DNA from: Arcuatula senhousia
Lineage: Eukaryota; Mollusca; Bivalvia; Mytilida; Mytilidae
DNA: 64,000 nt
Assembly: GCA_963971305.1 (NCBI GenBank)
Contig: OZ020308.1
Location: forward strand, 26,131,275-26,195,274
Reading direction: 5' to 3'
Shown in pieces: positions 45,211-57,200 of the stretch (its first letter is position 1; the number at the start of each line of letters is the position of its first letter). The position numbers were made by a program, and so were the translations under genes. A model generated the notes under the pieces. That model saw only the letters and a program-made list of their open reading frames with translations, did not search any database and had not been told where the DNA came from.

Positions 45211-48200
45211 CTGAAATAAAGAAATCAAGGTACATGTCTTGACATTTTTACCAACAGTGCTTTGAACAATGTTATGATTGAAACAAATATTTATATTTTT
45301 TCTTTTATTCTCGTTTCTTATTCTAACCGTTGAAGAGATTCCGATGCCTAGCAGTACTTGTATAATTATTCCATTTACCAGAAAATATCTAAAGTGAATA
45401 CGGCTAGTATTTATAGCATAGAGACTAATAATAGCTGCAAATAAGGCGCTTTTTGTTGTCTCATTAGTATTACCATAGAAAGATTATGTTGCACTGGCTT
45501 ATCAAGATTTATATATTAGCAGCAGTGAGCTTAACATATATAAATATTAAAGTCGTACCTGCACAAACGTGTCTCCATCTGCTTTTCGAATTTCCTGCAA
45601 AGCAACTATTGGAATTGGAACCAACGGCAATATTGACAGAACTAGCCCACATGTGGTGGCAGCGGTGGGATATTTGTACTCTCCATATGAGGGTGGCTCA
45701 TACATTACTATGACAGCTACGAACAACATCTTCACATAATATAAAAATTAACGAATTTACTTTATTTTGTTGGTGGTAACTTTTGAAGTATTGATAATCA
45801 CATAGAAAAGAAAACCACAATTCACCAAAGCAGACATAGGTGAAAATCAAATCAGTTAAGTTGTTTTGACGACATCATGTAACTTTCTAAAAAGTGGCGA
45901 AAATGATTCACAAAAACTACAAATGATATTGCAAAAAGCTCTCAGACGAATACAGATATTGAGATTTATCGGTAATAGGCGGCTTTTTCCTTTGATCTCA
46001 TCTGCCTGATATTTTTTAGTATCATGGACAGTCCGTGATACAAGAAAATATCAGGTGGGAGCACTTGATAACTGTGACGTCATTACCGATAAAAAGAATA
46101 TTTTATACTTTCCTTTTTGATACTATCTACATCTAGTCTCGTATCAGACTCGTCCTACCGGACTCGTCTGATACTCACCTAGATATAGATAGTATCAAAA
46201 AGGAAAGTACATAATATTCTATATTTCTGTCTTCTTGTTCCGAATTTGAGACGACGACTTGACTGTGAGCAACACGATGCGTGTGTTGCAAAAACTATCT
46301 CAGCTGTTACTCTGCCGAGGTATCCGTGTTATCTCTCGTTATGACTTGTATTCGCGTATAGTTGATTGCTATTAAGTTGTTGTGTGATTTTATGTTACCC
46401 GTTCTCGTTCGTGTTTACTGATTTTGTCTTTGCCCTTTCGGACAAGACATTTCCCTATTGGTACTTCTATCCTTGTTTGTTTCAAGCAATTCCATTCTTA
46501 CATTGTAACACTTATACTACGTTACTAAGTACGTCATAAGTGAAAACAACCATCATTTAAAAACTATCAAAATAAATTTACCATAAGAATTAGAGGTGTG
46601 ATAAAACACCAACATATCCTAACAAACACGGGAACGGAACGACCGGCCATCAATTCTATATCTTTGCAAAATTGATCTGCTCCTACAAACAAAAATATAT
46701 ATATCTCATATTACGATTATCGATGCATAGACCTAGGAATCTCCTGAACTTTTCGTTAGTTTTTTTTTCTAAATAACACAAAATTATAAAACGAAACCAC
46801 GACATGCCCTTCACTCTAATTATCGGTCAAAGCTACAAAAGTTCAACATGTCGAAGAGGACAAAATAAAAGTTTGGAATTACCAGAAAGAATTACAAGGT
46901 TTGATCGTAGATTGGACCTTTTGAACTTATCCGACAACAAACATTATCAAAATGTTAAAAAAACATTCATTCTTGAATAACACTACACAACAGAAAAATA
47001 CATACCATATATCCATCCAAATATAAGACATTCTATAAAGCCGAAGAGTGGAAAGCAAAACGAGACAATATACCAGTCTATCAGTTGAAAGAGGTAAAAA
47101 CCATTCTATAATGAAATGAAAAGTAGACTTTTTTTAATGTAAAGTCTTTCATAGTCGTTGGGATAAAATTTCTTGGGAGGTTTGGCGCCATAAAACCAGG
47201 TTTTACCCACCATTTTGTTTGAAATGCCTACACCAAGTCAGGACCATTGCGATCCACCAATTCTCCGGTATGACTGATTCATTTTTGTCATTTTTTCTGG
47301 ACAAAGAGATTGATCATTCAAGTTCGGTAGTTTTGTTATTACCTTTATTATTGGATTAGACAACATATTCTAAATTCGTGGAAATTTAATTTGTTTGATT
47401 TCTTTTAGCCCCTACGAATATTTCTGTTCCCACAATAGTATAAATAAATATTTCGAAATTAAAAGTATTAGGATTTTTTTTTGTTACAATTGTATAATAT
47501 ATGATAATTGAGCAAAAAATAGTAACATCGAGAAGATGTGAGACCCGTTTATTTTTATTTAGTTTTTCTATTGTTTAAAGAAAAGGTATTAAAAAACTCA
47601 ACAAATTTTCAAAAATTCCTATTATGAAAATTCCCGAATAGAACTGTCAATATGAATAATTTCAGATCTGTGCTTTGTATAGAGGCCCCAGGAGCCCCAA
47701 TCGCTCTTCTGGTCATAAGGGTCACTTTGATATTTTGTCATATGACAACTTCAACCCAAAGTATCAGCTTAAGATTTTAACAAGCAACAGTTTCTTCAAC
47801 TGCAACAGTTTTCATTCTATAGCGCGAAAACATAAAAAACACGCTAGGGCCAAAACTCTTTTAAGAGGATATCTGGCAAAAGAATGATCCAATGGAAAAT
47901 TTTGTAGAGCATAATAAATTGCATGCTTTAGCGAGCAAGAGCTTTACTCTATATGCAACAGTTTTCATTCTCTATGGCAAAAAATGCTATATTTGAGTTT
48001 TAAAAGGCTAGTGCTCTATAAGGAATTATCTGAAAACTTAATAAAGTCTTTTATAGAGGTTTTGGTTTTGAAGAGCCTAGATTAATTAGGATTTTTTTTT
48101 TATCTGATATAGTTGCTTAGCTGTAGGCCATTTTATGTGAGTTGACCATATGTTCTATTTATAGTAGCAACGTTTTTTTATCATTTTTTGTATCAATAAG

Positions 48201-51200
48201 ATTGGTTCAGCAGTTTCAGAGACGATATTAAAGACGACACACGACAACAGGCGACAAACAACGCACAGCATACGACGACGGACGCAAAGTGATGACATAC
48301 GCTAACATCACCTTTGACAGGTGAGCTTAAAGGCGTGGCCAGACGATGTGTCCGAGATGCACACTGAAAACTAAAGGGCTTCCTAATTTGAAAATCCTAA
48401 GAGACACGTGTATTGATAAATAAATGAAAGTGAATTTATTATAGTTACTGCCTTTTCCTCATATGGAGTAGGCCTAAAATCGGACGAAGTCAATTGGTCT
48501 TACTGAAATAAAATAAAAAAAAATGAATAATGTCAATGATTATAACGCCCATTCTATTTAAGTCTAAGATTTTAATCACCCCCAGGCAATCTTGGCATTT
48601 GCATTCTTTTTTCAATAATTATGCAAACTTGAAATTAATTTGTTCAAATATGTGCAAAATTTTAGGGACCATTCATTCAGCCAGGTTTTGAAGATTTTCT
48701 GTATCAGTATTTAATTTTCCGTACTGGCATCAGGAGATTGAATTAAAAACCTGGCGGAGAATAACGGCATAAAGGTTTAGGGATATCCTACAGGACTGAA
48801 CACGTTCAAGGAATAATTTCAGGTACTGAGCATGTGAGGTAGGACCCTTTATTTCATTTTTTGAATTTGTTTTATCATAGCTAAATCACTGCAAGATTGG
48901 AAATGGGAGCTTAACTTATTAAACATTATTGTTCGCCTGTTATGTAAAAATTCCCACAGTGATTACGGTGTCATGGTGTCGTTTTGTTATAGGTGAGGTC
49001 ATTTAGTAATATTAAAGTCCGCTGTCTTGTAAAAAGGTCACCATATTGGTATCCGTTGTTATGGTGTATTTTTGTAGGTCATTGACCGAATTTTCAAATT
49101 TCCAATTGCGCACAAAAACTTGAAAAAACAGTTGACATAAAATTAGAGTGCTAAGGTAGCACCATACAAAAGTGCAAACATTTTATCAAAATGTTTATTT
49201 GCACCTTTTTATATACTCCTTTTCAAATGGTTCAAAAATATTTTCAGTACTCCCTATAATTAATGAGCTATGGTGATAATTAAATAATCAAAACAAACGC
49301 ACATGTAATTTAAGCTGTCAATAAACCATGAAGGTAGGTCTTATCTATAACAGCTGGAAAGTTTTATGACTGTTGACCAGTCATTTGAAAGGAAATTATG
49401 AAATAGACAATCAAAAGTGGAACCACTTGGTCAGTAAAGGAGGAGTCTTGTCCTTTACAGTTAACAACTGACCTGATATAAGGTCAATATGATGTCATAT
49501 TTCCCCGCAAATTTCTTCAGACAGTGTAAAGGGTTATGCATTTTAGGGCTATATTTAATGTTTGTGTATATGAAACTTTGTTTATAGGTCAGATAAATGT
49601 TGATTTATGATTATCTAAGAATTCTACAGTGCATCATGCTATTTTATTTAGAAAATGGGGCTCAAAGTAGGAAATTGATATTTTTGGGTTTTTTCCACTT
49701 TTATTATTCATGCAAAAAGTAAATTTTGATCGAATTTAGCTCTCAGATGGGTACCCCAATGGTTCTAGTTTTTGAATATGCTATCCAAGGTTAATTATCA
49801 ACAAAACCGTGTCTCAGATTTGAGATTACAGCTTTAGAAAAAAGTTTATGGCACATTCAATATAGTGACCCCTTATGCAATAAAGCCTTGTACTCAAAAT
49901 ATTGCTTTAGTGGAGAATGGAATGTGATAGGAAAATTCTGAGACACGGGTTTGGAGGTCATGCAGTGTTTATATTAGTTTTCAGGAGATATTTGTAATGC
50001 TGGGAGAGATAATTTCATTTGAGTTAGTTATGTTGAAATTTTTACTTTTGAACAGCTATTTCTTTTGTTTTATATTGTAGTTTATTCATTTAGGTAAAAT
50101 GTTGTCTATCCAATGGTGTCTCATTTATTGCAATTGGTGAATTTATAAGAAAGTTATGTTGGTTTAAAGTGTGATGGTCGGACTAATTCCAACCTTTGTA
50201 TGGTGCTACCTTAAGAAATTATGTTTGGCTATCACCAAACATAACTTCTAACAGTTTGTTCATGTTTGACTCCACCTGTGTGTCTCCCGGGGCCTTAGAA
50301 ATTGTGACTTCAAGTTTGAAACTACAGTTAAGTTGTTCTACACATAGTCGGACTTCGTCCGATATAATGTACCTGATAAGTGAAGGGAATAGACATGATC
50401 AGAAATATCATACAAATGATAGCTACTGTCTTTACTCTGTGTCTACGTACTGTCTTGAAACTGTCACATACAGCTGTAATAATTGGCTCATAAATTCCAA
50501 ACTAGTAAAATATATAATTAAAACACAATTTTTTATAATAACCATTTGATAAGTATTCATGTTACTGTATAAGTGAACTTGCTGTTAATATTTGACGCCT
50601 GAAGTTAATTGATTTTCTAGCACTGTCTGATTTGCACTGATATTTTGTAAAAGTTTTGAATTTTCTACCAATAGCTGATCATTTAGGAGACGGCATGATA
50701 TTTTGTTCTTGTGATCTTGATTGCCATCCATAAGTAGTTCGACGAAAGATACAGCACAAATCATTATTGACATAGGACATCAAAGTATCTGGAATCGAGA
50801 CTAAAATATCTTGCATGATTTTAGTTTCTTGTTCTTGATGTGCTCCTCTAGTAAGAGTATATAAGAAGTCGAGAAATGCAATTTTTTGTTTTAGTATTTT
50901 AAACTTTAAAAACAAAATTATAGTTACATGTAGGTGGTTTATCTTTACAAGTCACTTTTAAAATGGTTTGAATTTTGATTAAGACAAGTCTTACCGTTGT
51001 GTCAAGTACCAGGGTAAACAGCATTAGAAAAAACAGAACTGCCCATAGATTTGGTAAAGGTAACTTTGAAACAGCTTCCGGGTAAACTACGTATGCTAGA
51101 CCTGGTCCTGTTAGTATAAAGGACCGATGATTTATCTTGAAGGTTGCTTTCACATATGTCGAGACAGAATTATTTTTAAATAGATGAATTACCTTAAATG

Positions 51201-54200
51201 GCAGAGATCTTTCTCCAAAAAAAATTAATTTCTTAACCTCTGCTGCCAATTAAAGAAAACCAAATGCAAAATATTAACCAATAATCAACGTCCCTTCAAG
51301 TTCAGTGGTCAGTCCTAATTGCATTTTCATAATATCAAGATCTTTGATACAGCTGATGTTTTTAAAACCGATTAGGTTCAGTTACAAATAAATTTTGTAC
51401 AAAGAAAGAACATGTAAACATGAACGAGAACAGCACAATGAAACAGACAACAAAAAACCCCATAAGAACTGAATTTCTATAAACAACGTGAACACAAGTT
51501 GTAACGCGAGTGATCACCGATACCTTTTGTGTTGTTGTAAATACACATTTTGTGTTGCTGTTCAACTCACTACATGATTTATATTGGAATAAAATCAAAC
51601 ATCAGAGTTTGTATATTATCTAGATTTTTTTTTAAATTTAGTACCTGATTTCGCAGTCTCTTGTATAGTTTGCCCCTTTTCGTGAGCCATATATCCCAAA
51701 ACTGAACATACCAGTAATCCTGAAAGAACACTTGAACCTTCCCCTATCATGAAAGTGATAGCAGCATCTCTATAATGTAAATAATTTCTTAAATTACTAG
51801 AATTGCTGGAATAAAGATTAATGTGTAATATTATGATTTAAAATTTCAAGACAATAAAATGTTATGAAAGCATTCTTAAACAAATACACGAGTTTTTCTA
51901 GCGGTTATGCAGATTAAGTGTTAAGTACGACGGCTCATTGGTGCAAAAAAACGAAAAAAAAAACCAAACCTTATTTCGGATGTATGAAAAGTTTCGATAG
52001 TTTAATTAGTTTAAAAGATTTATTAATTCGTTTGTACGATTTATTTAATCATTTGTGCGATTTATTTAATTGTTTGTACGAAAATAAATGAGAATTATTT
52101 AGAAATCATACAAACTATTTGATAAATCATAGAAACGATTAAATAAACCGTTGAAGCCGATTAATAATCGTACAAACAAAATAAAATTTCCCTCTTCTAT
52201 TTGAAGTTTGGCACCACGAATAAGTTAAGCCGTTGCAGTAAAGGCATTGTTAATGAACTGATGCAAAATTTATAACTGTATAGAATGTTTTCGGAGAACA
52301 TGATGGGTACAAATGTGGTTCACGTTTTTTTTATTAAATGTATTGCAAAGTCATTGCTACATTTGAAAAAAAAGTATTGTTTACAGAGAAAGTTTTGTGC
52401 TCAGTAATTAATGCTTTAACAATGTTTTATTATATTTTAAAAAGTACGCTCTTATAGCTAGCTTAAGGTGAACACGACAACACAATTACTCAAATAGAGA
52501 GTCACCGTTCCAATCATGCTTACTCTTCCGGAGCACCTGCGTTCACTCCCGTTTCGACTTGAGTTCGCGTTGCTGAATGCAGATTTGTTGTTATGTGTGT
52601 GTGTGTGTTTTATGTTGTTATGTGGTTTGTTTTGTTGTGATGATTATTTTGTCTGCCGGTTTTGTCTTCGTCTTTACGGTTTTATGATACTGATTACCCC
52701 TTTGGTACACCTCTGCTTCTTTCTAAAATAATAACTATTGATTGGTTATAGCTATATAGTACTTGACAATGCTTGTCTAATGCCATCAATGTCTAAATAA
52801 AGGTAATAACAAAACTACCGAACTTGAATGATCAATGTCATAGTCCAGAGAAAATGACAAAAACGAACTAGTCATACCGGTGAATTGGTGGATCGCAATG
52901 GTCCTGACTTGGTACAGGCAAACGAAATGGTGGGTTAAACCAGGTTTTATGGCGCCAAACCTCCCTCTTCCATTGCGAAAAAAAAAACTAAATTATGAAA
53001 TTGAAATAATCAATTTTAAATGACACAACAAAAATTGATAACATACCTAACGCAATTATTTTTGAATTTGTTGAATCCTTGAATTGTTATAAGAGGTCCA
53101 ATACCTACACAGGTTGAATATATAATTTGTAATGCAGCCTCTATCCATACCTACAAATATCGTAAAATGTATTTTTAACAATTACACATGTATATCCATG
53201 CAATAGAAACAGACAAACTTCAAAAGATATATTATAACGGGTAGCGATTATCAAAGATTTTGTTACAAGTTTATTTTCTTTTTATTTTAATGTACATCTA
53301 AAAAACAAACTCAGATATATCAAAAGATATTAGTCATGCATTCTTAACTTAATGTTGATTCATATGTGTGCTCAATAATAAGGAAATTGTTTTTTCAAAT
53401 ATTTTTAGTCGCCAAATAAAATGGTTGACGTTTTTAAAATCTTTTTTTGACTGTATGTAGAACTAAAGCTACACATACATGTAGAAATGAAAAAAAAGCT
53501 AAACAGCGTCTGAATATAAAACTCATACATAATTTTGTCTCGTGAGTAAGAGTAATATTTGTGTTTTTTTTTTCGCAATTTATTTTCTTGTCGTTCAAGT
53601 TTACCATGTTTACATATGTAAGCATGAATTTCTCACAAAAAAACGTCTATTTTGAACGAATCTGAGTAGATTAACTAACACCATTACATCAATGGCCTTG
53701 AAAGTGCAGATGAAAGGGCATTGCTGATATTTGGCTATATTTGGATGAACTGAAAAACGGAAAGAAAATGCCTCGATAAAACGGACCAAGTGTACAAGTC
53801 ATATACAAATTACAAAACTGCGTGTAAAAAATCAATCTAGACGCTGACATGCCTTATTTAACATCAGTCTGCTAAAACATTGTTGGCACACAAAGACGTT
53901 AAACATCTGCCATTAAGTTCCAAGGGTAAATATGATACATAACTTCTTGGCAAATAAAAAAAATTGAAGTTTTTTGGTGTTATCACAACCAACCTTTGTT
54001 GTAAGAATTGGCAAGAAGTTTAACTGTTTTTTTTTGTGTTTTATACAACGTACATTGACATCTTTCAGTTTTTCTAAATCTGGTATAACAAGGAACTTGA
54101 CTCCATCAATAGCCCCTGGATTCATCAAGCTACGTATCAGTAGGACAACGAGTAAAACATATGGTAATGTAGCAGTTACATAAACAACCTGTAAATTGAC

Positions 54201-57200
54201 GATAATTAAATACTTATGCATTTGACCCACATTAAATCGATATGCAGCAAGGTTATCGGTGTGCTATAGAAAGAAGAAACTGAGTTCATAATACTAATTG
54301 CAGTTTGGTTGTTATATGTTTTTGTGACAATTTTATGTTTATTTCTTTTCCTTTCAAATTAACGACATTGATTACCCGATCGGGACATTTATGTTTCTAT
54401 CATTTACCTGCATGAGTAAATTCAAGAAAACGAACACCCGTTATGATTCATGAATTCATTTACATTGTTTAAAACAATTTGGAAAAAAAAGATAGTAATC
54501 AGTCGACACTTCCAAAGCATTATATCCATTATGAGTAGGTTTCGACATTTTTTCTACAAAAATTATATAAAGGAATGGTTTATTATTTGATATCCATAAG
54601 CGCTTCCGCTTTTAAGTTTTTTAAAACGTTTTTAATATATTCCTGGCTACACGCAACCGTATTTTTAAGGTTTTCGCTGTCATCCTATTTTCTGATTTGT
54701 AATTCTAAAATAGTTGTCACATCCTTTACATTTATTCCACCTCTTGTATATATATTGTTTCAATAATATAGATAAAAGGAATTAATATAACATTTTTAAA
54801 AGTATTTGCTCACGCATAATGTCCATTTTTAGGTATATTTAAAACATAATATAAATATTAAATCGCAAGAAAAAACGAACCTTTCCAATTGACTTGACGC
54901 CTTTCATCGTACATAGAAACACAATTAGCCATGATCCAGCAAGGCATAGTAATATTGGCAAATTTAAAGATCCAAAATCTTCAATTCCAGCTGATAGCTG
55001 AACAACTTTTTTCCTTCAAAATTGAACAAAATGTAAGATCACAAAGGACAATGTACAATTAAACCCATATTTGACCCCTTTTATGACTAGAAAATACATT
55101 TTTTTTCTGAAAAGATTCCATATTTTATTTTAGAAGTTCTAAGGAAAGTACAAACTATAAGATTATCGTCTGACATCGATTAAATCAGGATGTTAAAACA
55201 AACCAAATATGTAAGAAACAAAGGTGTACCAAAGGGGTAATCAGTATCAACAAACCGTGAAGACAAAGACAAAACCGGCAGGCAGACAAAAAATCATCAC
55301 AACAAAACAAACCACATAACAACATGAAACACACACATAACAACAAAACCGCATTCAGCAACGCGAACTCAAGTCGAAACGAGAGTGAACTCAGGTGCTC
55401 CGGAAGAGTAAGCAGTTCCTGCTTGCTATAGCACACCCGTCACGTTGCCAAAGATCGATTAAGTGTTGGTCAAATCCGAAAAGGATGACATTACAAAACT
55501 CTATGTCAAACCAACATCTGTGCTCATCTGAGAGATAGAAATCCCGTATTTGCATACAAGCACATGATGTCGTCCGTAAAATTTCTTGAGAGATGACAAC
55601 AACCTGGGAGCAACGTACCCCTGTGTTAACAATTTGCTTGTCAGCCGTGTAGCTCTATCAAGGAAGTCGTTGTAAGTTTTCTTTCAAATCGGCTGAAATT
55701 GAAAAAATTTTGGGCCATTTCTTTAAAAAATGTTAGACGCCCCCGCTTTCTTGATCTAGAATTTGTTACTAATTTTAGAATTCACTTCTATTTAAGTTAA
55801 GAATGAAGTCTCTGGGCCATGAAGGCGGGGGCATTCAAAAATAACAATTTGAGCTCTATAAAAATCTACATTTTTCTGGATTTCGTTGATTTTCCCCTGT
55901 TTTAGGTGTTACTGAAATACTAAGTTTATTGAAAATTAAAAGCGTACTTATAAATTTGAACCATTTTTACTCCATATATGAAATACATTTTCATAAATTA
56001 CTTAAGATTTTTTCATAAAATAGGCCAAACATGACCCTTGATGTACCATGTCCTTGAACATGTATCAACAAACACATTAATTTATAACATTCGTAGCTTA
56101 GATCAATCCTTTACAAACAGTAATAGTTGGATAAATTTTTAGGCAAGCATGTAGCAAACTTGTTTAAAACAATATACTAACCACAACATTTTGCAAGTTG
56201 CAACATTTAGGTGAAAACTATGGTATTTGTCGGGGAACTTTAAAATTTCACCAATTATAAAAGACTGTTAGCACAGCTCTGCACGTTTCCCAAAAGATTT
56301 TCATAACCTTAATAATTAAGACAACAATACCAGCATCTTGTAAGAATGTTTCAATAATATTTTTCATTTGTAATATGAATTTTCATTACCGTTCTTAGCA
56401 TTTATTGTAAAATTTTGTAGTTTATAAAATCAATAAATATAATCCAAGGAGTAGTACATTTGAAGGAAGAGTTTTCATGCGCTATATAACTGACCTTCTA
56501 TCACTTGTTTTTAAAAGAGATCAGCATGCATAATCAAAAAGACTTAATTCATTCAAAAGATGAGACTTTTCTGCTATCCAGAGAAGTGATATCTATTACG
56601 TTTATCCTTTTATGCAGTTGATTTCTATTGAGAGCGATTCATAAATTGCTAAAATAGTTGAAATAAAACTATTTAAAATCTATTTAAATCTCAGAAACTT
56701 TGTAGCTTGAGTCTCTTATTCTGCATTTTTCTTAAATAAGATATTGGACCAAGTCTGCATTTTGATAGATTTCCATTTTAAACATATTTGTTAAATTCGG
56801 AGGAGAAATTTTTGACAACAAATCGGAATTCCAATGAGCACAAACTTTGTCTTTTTTCTTGTTGACTGGCTTTAATACTCATACGAGAATGAATTTCTTG
56901 GGAACTCATAGGAAACAAGAAGACAAAAGGGACTAAGGTTAATAAATCTCCATTTCAGATATACAGAGAAGATAATGAAGATTTTGAATACTATACAACA
57001 CTTCAAGCAGTTAATGATTTGGAAAAGTATCATCACACAAAACCGACATATTTGATCGTTATAAGGCTAAAAAGAATTGTTTTAGAAGCTTATAAACGGT
57101 TTAAAGTAAGTATCATGTTTATTTCTATTATTATCATTAATTCTACCAAAAGACTAGATTTAAAAATTTTATCGAAATATCAAACTCATATGATTTGAAA

